A stretch of DNA of 64,000 nucleotides from Macrosoma leucophasiata (lineage: Eukaryota > Arthropoda > Insecta > Lepidoptera > Hedylidae), in NCBI GenBank assembly GCA_036365455.1, contig JAWQUS010000008.1, positions 23,109,501 through 23,173,500 of the forward strand. The letters run 5' to 3'. The notes beneath the pieces were generated by a model. The model was not told where the DNA came from. It did not search any database and worked only from the letters and a program-made list of their open reading frames with translations. This document shows, piece after piece, positions 47,870 to 59,013 of the stretch. Each line of letters starts with the position of its first letter. The stretch's first letter is position 1. Position numbers and translations under genes: made by a program.

Positions 47870-48176
47870 TAATTGTTTTTATATTATTTCGCATTAACAC
47901 ATGCTTGTGAAATATATTTTATTTTTAAAGAAAAATGGAAAGAAAAATTTGACATCAGGCGAGGCTCGAACTCGCGACCTGCTGGGAATCTAGTCCAGCC
48001 GCTCTTCCAATTGAGCTACTGAAGCCCTGCCCGATTTGTCAAATCTTTCCTTCACATCTATTGCATTGCTTTAGGGTAGCAGTAGCGCCATCTATTACCA
48101 ACTATGCTAGTTAGGCAACCGATATAATAGACTTTTCAGTTTATTGAATATCGTAAAGAAGTCGCTTTTACACTTA
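47870..48176 (-). repeat. C-family unit 2 of the inverted array
   Basis: Reverse-oriented copy with tRNA-like core 47951-48025. It pairs with unit 1 across a 9-base centre (47861-47869), with only a handful of differences. Its part 47920-48176 pairs with 48233-48489. Confidence 0.9.
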
Positions 48177-48232
48177 TATAGTAAGTGACTAGACTAGACT
48201 AGACTAGACTAGTCGCTTTTACACTTATATAG

Positions 48233-48490
48233 TAAGTGTAAAAGCGACTTCTTTACGATATTCAATAAACTGAAAAGTCTATTATATCGGTTGCCTAACT
48301 AGCATAGTTGGTAATAGATGGCGCTACTGCTACCCTAAAGCAATGCAATAGATGTGAAGGAAAGATTTGACAAATCGGGCAGGGCTTCAGTAGCTCAATT
48401 GGAAGAGCGGCTGGACTAGATTCCCAGCAGGTCGCGAGTTCGAGCCTCGCCTGATGTCAAATTTTTCTTTCCATTTTTCTTTAAAAATAC
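48233..48490 (+). repeat. C-family unit 3 of the inverted array
   Basis: Forward copy with tRNA-like core 48384-48458. Its 257 bases appear identical to the complement of 47920-48176. The 56-base spacer between them holds iterated TAGAC and a further small hairpin. Confidence 0.9.
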
Positions 48491-49196
48491 AATTAGTACC
48501 GATTGACTAAAAAACTAGTTCGGATTATGACAAATGGTTGACAAACCATTCAAATGAAGATGTCGAACTATTCTTAATCGAGGAGTTCTGTTCATTACAT
48601 ATTATGTTTTAGCTTATATCTTCCTATACCAATCCGATTGCATTTGCCTGGTTTTTTAATTAAAACAGAACTAGTTTAACAGAAATACTCCAGTTATTCA
48701 ATAAATGTAACATCGTACTCAAGTTGGAAATGGGACTGGAATTGACATTTATAACCGCTCAGCCAGCGCCTCGTACCGGCGGCGGGCACACTCACGCGCT
48801 GTCCCGTTCAAAGGCAGCTCGTACGTGAATAGAGCGGTTTTCTATTGTCCCCTTTGTCTTCGTGGTGTGATATTGCAGTGGCGCAGCTCGCCGACGTAGT
48901 CTCGCTTAATAGTGGGGGAGACTAGATGCGTTTTTTTTATTTACTTGAGCGCGTTAGATCAAAATATGGAGGATACCTTGTGCCCTGCCCGTGGGGCAAC
49001 CGTTCAAAATTTTCAAAAAGTCTTTTCAAGATTATTTTACTTCAGAATTGGCTGTATTTTGAAAAGAGAATTTAATCGGCGATATCTTACGTTCTCTCAA
49101 AATATCTGACTCGTCCTTAACACATGAGGTTGATGCCGTGTAATTTCGACAAAATTTGACCCTTTAAAAAATGGAGGTGATTTACTTGAGAATATA

Positions 49197-49372
49197 AGAA
49201 TTTTGCTTACGCTTAATTTGGTCTCTATTACACAGATATCAATCAGTGTGCGTAGCACATAGACAATACCAAACGTCTGCCATAAGAGCGGAGGAGGTTG
49301 GGTGAGGCGGGGAAAGCGGGCGGGACGTCAAAGTGTCCATTCTATACGTAGTATTATTACATATTCTCTGCT
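49197..49372 (+). repeat. unnamed 220-bp family, copy
   Basis: CTTAATTTGGTCTCTATTAC to GTGTCCATTCTATACGTAG, with part of the centre deleted. Confidence 0.72.
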
Positions 49373-50095
49373 TCTGGGTCAGATCTGTGAGGATGCTAAG
49401 TAAATCCAATCAAAGCTCCCATACAAAATTCTGAGGATTTGAATGCGGTACCAGTGCATATAAATATATGCAAATATTTATATGCCATGGATGTTCACAT
49501 TACCTTTATTTTATTTAATAATATTTGTATTAAATCTAAGGTTTTGACAAAGAGCAACACGCTGAGTTTGTTGGGTAGCGGAGTTCTTATCAGTAGTGCC
49601 TGCACTTGGAACTCTGCTAAGTGAATATGACTATGATTATGACGAACAGATTTTTCATTTTCTTCTATGAAGGAATTGAAAAATTTGATGATTCACGAAT
49701 CGGTTAAATATTATTATTAAATTGGTATTTATTAATACCTATTGAATTACTATTATAAGTCATTCTCTCTAGGTAGCTTATAACCCGACAATGCAAAAGT
49801 GTCCTTGTAGACCAATTTGAAATAAATGATATGATTTTTTTTTTTGAGTACCTGTATACTATGTATGTAAACTAGTTTCGAGCAGATACTTTGTTCTTTG
49901 GAAACCGCGGCGCATGCAAATTATTTATACTTATCACAAACTGCGATATTTAGTATTTACCGTGAGCAACAAACTTCCACGTTGAACTGAATTATTACTG
50001 GGTTGCATGTACCGTAGCACGTAGCGTAGCACCTACGAGCTCTGTAGCTTTACTCGTAGAGCTCGGCACCGTAGGCACTGAACGGTCTCATTGGT

Positions 50096-50300
50096 TTTTT
50101 TATGTAATGGAAGTGGCAAACAAGCATGCAGTTCACATTGATGTTAAGTGATGACTGCAGCCTATAGACACCTACACAAAGACCAAGATCGAAATGCAGA
50201 TGCGTTACCACTCCTGAGGCCTAAGGTGTGATAACGCAGATGGTAATGTTGTTCCGGTCAGGTGGTAATGTACGGCCCTGTAATTCCCGTCACAGTGGCT
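50096..50300 (-). mobile_element. rearranged SINE-A copy next to a splice acceptor
   Basis: The - strand tail half occupies 50096-50228. It is joined to a piece in the opposite orientation (50229-50300, GTTCCGGTCAGGTGG to GTCACAG). The copy ends about 60 bases before the exon at 50363. Confidence 0.75.
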
Positions 50301-50362
50301 TTGTCCATCACCATCGATGTTTTCGTTTATTATTTTACTCAAAAAAAAAAAAATCTTCGCAG

Positions 50363-50557
50363 GTGTTCGTGGTTCCGCACTCTCACAACGACCCTGGCTG
50401 GCTGAAGACTTTCGAGGACTACTTCGAATGGAAGACCAAGAACATCATAAACAACATCGTGCTCAAGCTGAACCAGTATCCTAACATGACCTTCATCTGG
50501 ACGGAGATATCTTTCTTGAATGCGTGGTGGGAGAGGTCGCATCCTGGCAAACAGAAG
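50363..50557 (+). CDS. alpha-mannosidase II-type gene, exon with the HSHNDPGW zinc-site motif
   Basis: A 195-nt phase-0/phase-0 exon encodes 65 residues beginning VFVVPHSHNDPGWLKTF and ending WWERSHPGKQK. This opens the GH38 catalytic domain. In the motif HSHND, the second His (codon at 50384) and the Asp (50390) correspond to the His90/Asp92 zinc ligands of Drosophila Golgi mannosidase II. The family segment MTFIWTEISFLNAWW follows. The acceptor is CTTCGCAG after a run of A, and the donor is GTTAGT, slightly off consensus. A rearranged SINE-A copy ends only about 60 bases upstream of the acceptor, so a retroposon sits close to the splice signals. Confidence 0.95.
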
Positions 50558-51026
50558 GTTAGTATATGAAGTATGTTTCCGCCATTGATAATTATTGGTT
50601 GTAGATTCGCTGGAGCTCGAAAGCGTACCACCGAATCACCTATTTGCCGCAATATGATGATTCAGCACTATCGCCTTCCGGTTAGATGATAATGTTCCAT
50701 ACATTATTCATACTCTTAATTTCTTTCACAGAGATAAAACACCTTAGAAAGAAAGAAAGAAAAATATTTATTCACCAGACAACACACAATATACCTACAT
50801 ACATATTACAAGAAAAGACTACTAACTTTAATTAAAAGGTATGGTCATGTGAAGCCGGAAAAATGGCACCCATCTCAGATATTTGTTGCAGCAAGAGCTG
50901 CAATGCTGATATTCTAATGGGTCCTTTGATAAACAACCTTTAGTCGCCGGATTGGAAGCCCGTCTGCATTTTGATTGATGTTGTTTGTGTGGGTGTAGTA
51001 ACTGTTAAAAATAGCTCTACGAAAGC

Positions 51027-51241
51027 ACACCGCGGACACTCCGACAAAATTCCATACAAACGCTTAATTTGGTCTCTATTTCACAGACATCAATCAGTGA
51101 CGTGTATTTAGACGTGCACCTGTGTGCGTAGCACCTAGAAAATACCAAACGTCGCCCATAAGAGGGGGTGTGATGGGTGAGGCGGGGAAATCGGGCGGGA
51201 CGTCGAAGTGTCCATTATATACGTAGTATTATTACATAGTC
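51027..51241 (+). repeat. unnamed 220-bp family, near-full copy
   Basis: CACACCGCGGACACTCCGAC to TCCATTATATACGTAGTATT; best match to 36505-36740. Confidence 0.75.
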
Positions 51242-51449
51242 TGTGACGAAAGAGCCAGACAGCGTGAGATGCCGCTTCATGCAAAACGGTGTATCATTGT
51301 GTAGGCAGCACAGGCATATGCTCGAGGAAGTCGCGAGCTTCATTCATTTTCTCCCGTATAAAACACTCCCAAACTTCCTCTTATACCCGACGCTTCGGTC
51401 GCTTTCCAGCTACCGTGGTCACGGTCAGACTAATACGACGATGTTCAAT

Positions 51450-53210
51450 TAGGGAACTCTCCGCTTATCCAAAATCAATCAAATATAGCTTTTATTGCCA
51501 CCACATAAGGTGCCCATGCAGTCAAGCGGCGAGTTCCCCGATAGTACTTTACGCTTAGGTAGCGCGCATGAATTCGAGACAAAGCTAATGGCGATTGAGC
51601 TCAGTTCAGTTTCGCAATAAAAGGCCGTAGTACGCCCTCTGTACGCTGATTGCATAGTATTGGATTTATACCTGTCTCTTGAGTAAAATAGACGGTCATC
51701 GACGGCATATAAAGGCTTGCCAGCAGGTTGATCGCTTGATTTGATTGGTTTTGTGATGGGTAGGTTTTTCAGGTTTTAATTTGTCATCTCAGGCTAAAGC
51801 AGGGTATCCCAACCTTTCTTTTGTAGAGGCTTTATCAAAAAATACAAAAAAAAAACACGTTCTGTCTTTGAAACGTTGTTCACTGCGACTGACGGTGACG
51901 AGTTTAAAACAGAATAAGTAATCATTACACGTAAAATTTTCTGTACATTGAAAATATTGAAAAAATAAGTACCAGGGGATGTTACTAGGTCGAAACCGAA
52001 CACAAATATGTGATTAGAAAATTTTTTGTCTGTCTGTCTGTCTGTTTGTTCAAGCATCACACAAAATCTACTGGTCCGATTACAATGAAACTTGGTATAA
52101 TTATACTTTAACGTTTGGCGCACAACACTGGGTACTTTGTATCCCGAAAAAAATTATGTTTGTATGTGTGTTTGTGCATGCTAATTTCAGAAACGGTTTA
52201 TCCGATTTGCAGTTTTTACTAATATATTGTGATAAGTTTCACTTAACTTTTAGTGTTTGTTTCATGCCAATCGGTTCAGAAATAAAAAAGTTACGTCAAT
52301 TTAAAGAATTATATCGCATGTTTTTAAACTATTTTGTATCAATCTTCTATCTTTTTTAAGGTTCCGTACCTAAAAGGTTTTACCTTTACGGACCCTATTA
52401 CTAATCCTCCGCTGTCTTTCTGTCTGTCTGTCACCAGGCTGTATCTCATAAACAGTGATAGCTGGAAAGCTAAAACTTTCACAAATTATGTATTTCTGTT
52501 ACCGCTATAACGTCAAAATTAAATACTAAAAATAAGAAAATGAAAGTATAAAGGGATCCAAGAGGGGGGCATACAATAAATGTGTTTTTTTTTCGTATAT
52601 TTTCTGCTCGATATTAACAACGGTACATAGCAAGTAGACGCTTAAAATTTTCACAGAATATAAAGTTGTATATTATCTTCCTTAATAAATCCATACTGTC
52701 TATACTAAGATTATAAATGTGAAAGTGTGTTTGTTTGTCCGTCTTTCACGTCAAAACGTGAACGTGGTGTAATTTTCTATGTAGAGATACCTGAAAAGGT
52801 GCAGAGTGACATAGGCAATTTTTGTCTTCTTATATTTCCCCACCCCACTAAAATAGGAGGTGGAAATTGAAATTGAGCATTCCACAATTTGCTAGGTACA
52901 AAGTTAAAACTTGGTACGCGAACTCTTTGAGCCTAACAAACAATACGTACATCTTTTTTTTTTTAGAAATCTACTCCCATCCCCTTATGAGAGGGAGTGA
53001 AAATTGTATTGGGATTTCCGCAGTGTTCAAGGTGGGAAGTAAAAAATTGGTATGCGGACTCTTTGTTACTAAAAAAAACAGCATTTACTTAAATTTTTTA
53101 TTTTGGATATCTGCCTACCTGCCTAAAATAGCAGGTGGAGGTATGTAGGAGCATTTTACAAGTTTCAAGGCAGAAAATTAAAATTTGGCATTCTGACTCT
53201 TTGAAATATA
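51450..53210. other. intron DNA with decayed interspersed repeats
   Basis: Contains fragments such as AAGGTTCCGTACCTAAAAGG with GTCTGTCTGTCACC (52370-52440) and a GTGTGTTTGTTTGTCCGTC block (52720-52745). These are words common in lepidopteran repeats. No coding feature. Confidence 0.5.
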
Positions 53211-53211
53211 A

Positions 53212-53416
53212 CGTAACTTCACGCCTGTAATCCCGAAGGGGTTGGCAGAAGTAAAGGCAATCATAATGCTTGCAAACACCGACTATACGCCGGTTACGTT
53301 TGGGCCTATGTAACAGGTGGCGAGCCTGTTGACATCTCCGAACACATTACCAAACTTCGAGGTACTGAGAAATTTCCAGAAAATGGAAAAATCCCAATAG
53401 AACCAGAGATAAAGGA
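53212..53416 (-). mobile_element. SINE-B copy without its tRNA head
   Basis: The 3' two thirds only, 5'-truncated at the TTTATCTCTGGTTC block. Confidence 0.85.
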
Positions 53417-53629
53417 CTGCCAAAAATTGGTATGCAGACTATTTGTCACTAAAAAAAACAAGATAAAGTTAAAAAAGTTTATTCAGAATTTTCTCATTTT
53501 TAGACTATATGAATTTTCATATTTTAGGATACTTAATGTTACGTTAGGTATACTTAATGGTTTTGGATAACAATTGGAACTTGATTGGGACATTTCCGCG
53601 GGATCGTAAAATTTGAATTATTTATAAAA

Positions 53630-55160
53630 CGATCCACGTGGGCGAAGCCGCGGGCAACAGCTAGTATATATATAAATCAATTGCTGTTTCGTTAAGACTC
53701 GAGAACGGCTGGACCGATTTGGCTAATTTTGGTTTTTGAATGATTTTCGGAAGTCCAGGAAAGGTTTAAAAGGTAAGAAAATATGAAGAAATTGAAGGGA
53801 AATAGTAAAAACCGCAATTTAATTTTTTTATACAAATAATAATGTATATCAAACATTTGACACATTATTTCATTGTGTGGCAATACGAAGATTGCCGGGT
53901 CAGTAGAACAATAAAATGTCTCTAAGTCGATGTTTAGTCCTCAACAAGCTTGCAACAAACATCGTCTAACAAAAGCCGCCTGATTGCCTGCGGAACTCTA
54001 AAACGACGAACGAGAAACTAGCGGAGCGTGGCGCGCACCTGATTGGCTATTGTATTTAAAAATGCCTACCGACAAGCTTTTCAATCTGTGTACTATGTAT
54101 TTGAATGACAAAAATCAATAAGCGGACGGATACGCGAAACTAAAGTGTTTGTTTTGAGACAAACACGTTTTTCGTTCCTTCGTTTGCATTTATTTTTTAT
54201 TAACCTTAAAAAACTTTTACATGCCCCGGACATATAAACTTACATAGCTGTTCCTAAAATGATCGTAATTATCACTTTACGTCAAAACAGCAATGTAGAT
54301 ACTGCCTTTGCAGTTTTGATCAGTTTTGGTTATCGAAATGATTACAACCAACCGAGGTACATATTGAATAACAGCCGCTAGCCGCAGGCTATAGGTTCAG
54401 TTCACATTGCTGATATGTGAAAACTGCAGCCTATAGACATCTACTCAAAAACCTAATGGGCTTTAAAAATGTAGAGCCAAATATTAACATTCAAGGGTGG
54501 CCGACGATCTTTGATGGGAGGGGGCCAGTTAGGCTCTATTTAGGGTCTAATACTAGTCTGGAAGATATCAGTCAAAGGCTATATTTAAATATCCAAAATA
54601 ATAAGATATCCTCTGCCTACGCCTTTAATCGAAATGTATGTTGAAAGTGCCTGAACCACAATTATGTTGACTAGCAGTGTCATTCCAGTTCCAAGCGTAT
54701 TTACGATATCTTTGTTTACTGTTTCCACTCGATGTCCAGTCCGTGACGTTGTGAGGTTTTTAACAAACGCAGGACGTCCGCTCCCCAATAACTTTGCCGG
54801 CTTACTAACCAACCAAACTAACTTTCGACAACTGCACGTTGCACGCAGCTATATTCGGACCGTCGAAGCGTTTCGGTGTTACCATTGCATGACTTATGTA
54901 ACTAAATTCATTACGTACCTGTCTGACGTATTGCAGTTGCACTAACTTGTCTATCTGACGCATGACCGTGTAGTTGTAGAGATGCGCTTCTGTTGCACCG
55001 ATCTTTGAGTTATAGTATTATACGGAGCCTCAGTTGCGCTATTTAAGATCCAATTGTTTTGTCGCGGCTCTCTAGTGCTGTAAAAGATGCACTGTCAGCA
55101 AAGTTTATTTATGTTGTCAAACATAAAAGCAAAAGAAAAATTACATGTCGATGTAAAATG
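53630..55160. other. intron DNA with decayed repeats
   Basis: Includes GTGGGCGAAGCCGCGGGCAA ending in CAGCTAGT (53638-53665), a repeat end, and a SINE-A tail piece near 54395-54450. No coding feature. Confidence 0.5.
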
Positions 55161-55167
55161 CAGCTGA

Positions 55168-55310
55168 AAATAAAAAATGGCGTCAAAAGAGTCCCTCAGG
55201 GCTGGCAGCGCGTAGGCAACTCCCCTGGTGTTGCAAATGTTCATAGGCGACGGTGACCACTTTCCATCAGGTGGCCCGTTTGCTTGTCTGTCAACCTTCC
55301 GACATAAACG
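55168..55310 (+). mobile_element. LINE (CR1/Jockey-like) 3' fragment in an intron
   Basis: Encodes NGVKRVPQGWQR, matching the end of the 14438 copy. The UTR words TTCATAGGCGACGGTGACC and CAGGTGGCCCGTTTGCTTG follow. Confidence 0.78.
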
Positions 55311-55643
55311 TGTGACGACGACGTAAGACGTGTTTATTTGATTTGTATTTTATTTGCGGTATGTATGTATGCATAATTTCAGTTCAATCCTCGATATAAA
55401 TCGAAATATCGTACATATTACATGTTAGACTGGAATTTACGCATGAATGAGAATGTTTATATTCGATTTAGGCACGTATTGTGAGGCTTTGTGTATTGAC
55501 TTCACCAATCAATATCTCTAAGACTATCTTATGAAGGGTGTTTGGTAAATAAACTGGTCTTGCCTTTGTCAATTGAATTATTGTTTGAGTAACACAGATG
55601 AGAAATTATTGGTTTTGTTTAGCTATTGTTTATTTGTTTACAG

Positions 55644-55755
55644 GCCCTGAAAAAGTTGATAAAGGAAGGTCGCCTGGAGATTACTACTGGCGGTTGGGTG
55701 ATGCCCGACGAAGCATGCACTCACATTTATGCACTCATTGATCAATTTATTGAAG
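55644..55755 (+). CDS. alpha-mannosidase II-type gene, exon with the [13 protein letters not shown] motif
   Basis: A 112-nt exon encodes [20 protein letters not shown], then [18 protein letters not shown]. It ends after the first base of a glycine codon (phase 1), which the next exon completes. The acceptor is TTTACAG and the donor is [15 protein letters not shown] is a hallmark of GH38 class II mannosidases and lies between the first zinc-site motif and the nucleophile-bearing DPFGH motif of the next exon. The intron after it is only 544 bp, the shortest in the visible gene. Confidence 0.95.
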
Positions 55756-56299
55756 GTAAATTCATATTTATTATAGATACTTGCCAGGGTTGGCTTCCTA
55801 TTTGCTCTATTTGGTGTGTGGTGTTTAATTACCAAATTGCTGTGAAAACACAACTTGTGGTATTAAATTCGGTCCTAACGACAATTAATATTAGTGATGG
55901 AACTTTTTGATCCAAAGACATATTTAAAAAAAAAACTAGTCTATTTATTTATTAGAGAAATTAATAATGTAGTGTTTTTTTAGGAAATTTTTGGTGAATT
56001 GACGTTAATATCTACCATTGTATTTTTTATATTTAGTCTGAAGATATATACATACATACCGGGATAAGTTGTTAATAAAAACTCGTACAAATTACTTTGA
56101 AGATCGGGCTAAACAATCATTCGATTTATAAAAGCCACTGTAATTTTAAATATCCTTGGTACATACATACATGTTTATATCTTACGCGAAGTTTCTTACA
56201 TGGTAGGCAGAGAGCATGGATCGCGAAACATCCCGGTTTTAACACACCCGCGCGCCTACTCTTTCTTTGCTTGGTCTAAAGATATAATTTTATTTCCAG

Positions 56300-59013
56300 G
56301 CCACCATTGGGTGAAAACAAATCTGGGTATTACCCCAAAGACCGGGTGGTCCATAGATCCATTCGGGCACGGGCCCACCGTACCCTACATCCTGGACAAG
56401 AGCGGCCTCGAGGGCACCATCATCCAGCGCATACACTACGCCTGGAAGCAATGGCTCGCCGAAAGACAGATTGAGGAGTTTCACTGGATACCAGGTTGGT
56501 CAGGAAAGAAGCCCTCCCTCATCGTCCACAATCAACCGTTCGACATCTACTCGATCAAAAGCACCTGCGGCCCACACCCCTCCGTCTGTCTCAGTTTCGA
56601 CTTCAGGAAAATACCAGGTGAATATTCCGAGTATACGGCCAAACACGAGGACATCACCGACCACAACCTCCACACCAAGTCCAAAACCCTGATAGAGGAG
56701 TACGACCGCATCGGATCCCTGACAACTCACAATGTGGTGCTGGTTCCCCTCGGCGACGACTTTAGGTACGAATACGGCGCAGAGTTCGACGCTCAGTATG
56801 TCAATTACATGAAGATGTTCAATTACATCAACAGCCACAAGGAGATATTCAACGCTGACGTCTCCTTCGGCACGCCTCTTGACTATTTTAATGAGCTCAA
56901 GAAGAGGCACAAGACTATACCCACCCTTAAGGGCGATTTCTTCGTGTACTCCGACATATTCAGCGAAGGCAAGCCCGCTTACTGGTCCGGCTACTACACC
57001 ACCAGACCATACGTTAAAATCGTAGCCAGGCAGTTGGAACATCAGCTGAGGACGGCCGAGATTCTATTTACACTCGTTTCCAATTACATAAAGCAATCTA
57101 ACACACATTTTTATAAGTCTTCAGAGAAAAGATTGGAGAAGTGCTATGAGCAACTTATTACAGCTCGCAGGAATTTAGGGCTTTTCCAACATCACGACGC
57201 CATCACGGGTACCTCGAAGTCTAATGTTATGTTCGACTATGGGACGAAATTACTCACCAGCATTTACCACTGCATCCGTCTACAAGAAGCCGCCTTGACC
57301 GCTATAATGCTGCCGGACAGCAAGTTACACACGCAGACAGTCATCCAGGGCGAATCCGAATGGGAGACTTACGGGAAACAAGTTAAAAAGCTGCAGGTGT
57401 CGTACGTCGATAGGAAGAAAGTCATACTGTTCAATTCCCTAGCCGAAACTAGAACGGATGTCATCACCCTGAAATCCAATACGACAAACATCCGCGTGTA
57501 CGACACCCGCAAACGGGAGCATGTTCCGTATCAGATTACGCCCAATATTGAGGTCCGCTCCGACGGCAAACATGTCATAAGTGACAGTATGTTTGATATA
57601 GTGTTTGTCGCCACACTCCCGCCGTTTAGCTCGGTTTCCTTCAATTTGGAAGAACACACGAATACTTCTAACCATTGCATTGTATTCTGCAATCACTGCA
57701 ACAATGTAGAGAAATCGGACGGTGAGAAGGTGGCGAATTTCGTCATAAAAAAAATGATGCCGGGTGACATCCAATTGGAGAATTCCGTGTTGAAATTACT
57801 CATAAATCGCAACTCCGGATTTTTGAGACAAATATACAGAAAAGATTTGCGGAAGAAGAACGTCGTTGAGATACAATTTGGTGCCTACCAAAGTGCTCAG
57901 AGACACTCAGGTGCCTACTTATTTATGCCTGATTACGATTCACCCGAGAAAAACGTATTGCATCCATATTCTAGTGCAAATAGTTTGCAGGATGATGGTA
58001 TCCTTATTATATCCGGGCCGATTTCCACCGAAATCACCACTTTGTATTTACCGTTCTTAGTGCACACACTTAGGATTTTTAATATTGACGATCCTGTACT
58101 TTCTCACGGTGTGTTCGTTGAGAACGTAGTCAATTTCGAGAGTCCCCCGAAAAATCGGGAAACTGAGCTGTTCATGCGAATCCAAACAGATATACAGAAC
58201 GGAGACGTACCGGAATATTACACTGATCAAAACGGTTTCCAATACCAAAAGAGGATTAAGGTCGACAAGTTGGGGATCGAAGGCAATTATTATCCTATAA
58301 CCACAATGGCGTGGCTGCAAGACGAGGAGACGCGTCTAACTTTGTTGACGAATCACGCGCAAGGGTCCGCGGCCTTCGATCCCGGCAGGCTGGAGGTTAT
58401 GCTGGACCGCAGGACGTTGTACGATGATTATAGAGGAATAGGGGAAGGGGTCGTCGACAACAAACAAACTGTATTCCAAAACTGGCTGTACCTCGAACCG
58501 ATGTCGCTCGCAAGAAGCAAACGCGACACGAGCGAGACGATGTTCCTTCACGAAAGACATTTTAGCCCAGATCAAAAAACGACGCCTTACCAATTACCGT
58601 CGCAAGCGGTCACGTATTTAAGTCGAATTATGAATTATCCGGTGAACATTTATATAGTCGACACGAGCGAAGTGGGCGAAGTGGCTGTCAAGTCTCACCA
58701 GACGTTCTTGCAGAACTTCCCCCCGGGTGTCCACGTGGTCACGTTGCGTACCATCACCGACGAAACTCTTGAGCTGTTTCCGAGTCCCTCTTGCTACATG
58801 GTGCTACAGAGGCCGGCCATCAGCTGCGTGGTCGGCAACGACACTCAAAAGAAATCTACTAGATTTACATCAAAAACTAAATTTAGCGGTCTTCGTATTA
58901 CAAACTTAACGTCGGTCAGTTTAACCGGTCTTCAAACATTCAAATCCCTAGACGGGCTTGAGGATATCGAACTGGAACCGATGGAAATTAAAACTTACAA
59001 GATCAAGTTCTAA
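56300..59013 (+). CDS. alpha-mannosidase II-type gene, large terminal exon (catalytic, middle and C-terminal domains)
   Basis: A 2.7-kb uninterrupted exon encodes about 903 residues after a split glycine and ends at TAA. It starts after TTTCCAG; the open frame continues upstream to 56200 but that part is intron. Seen in order: WSIDPFGHG with the presumed nucleophile Asp at 56356; DIYSIKSTCGPHPSVC; PLGDDFRYEY; GDFFVYSD with the likely acid/base Asp at 56953; YWSGYYTTRP; and LFQHHDAITGT with the zinc/substrate histidines at 57190-57195. The C-terminal GH38 beta domains run to the end (SGAYLFMPD, YPITTMAWLQDE, VMLDRRTLYDD, LEPMEIKTYKIKF). All expected catalytic motifs are intact, so the enzyme looks functional. 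The family cleaves alpha-1,3/1,6 mannose from N-glycans in the Golgi. The IKSTCGPHP and YSDIFSEGKP wording resembles insect alpha-Man-IIb / lepidopteran Man III rather than classical Man IIa; that subtype call comes from memory of the family and is less certain. Confidence 0.96.

Noticed and set aside
47706..48458. Possible functional tRNA genes
   Set aside because: Anticodon stem mismatch, extra base before it, and identical context in several repeat copies point to a tRNA-derived repeat.
56500..57042. 180-residue frame on the - strand of the mannosidase exon
   Set aside because: Antisense shadow of a strongly conserved coding exon; sense frame has all family motifs.
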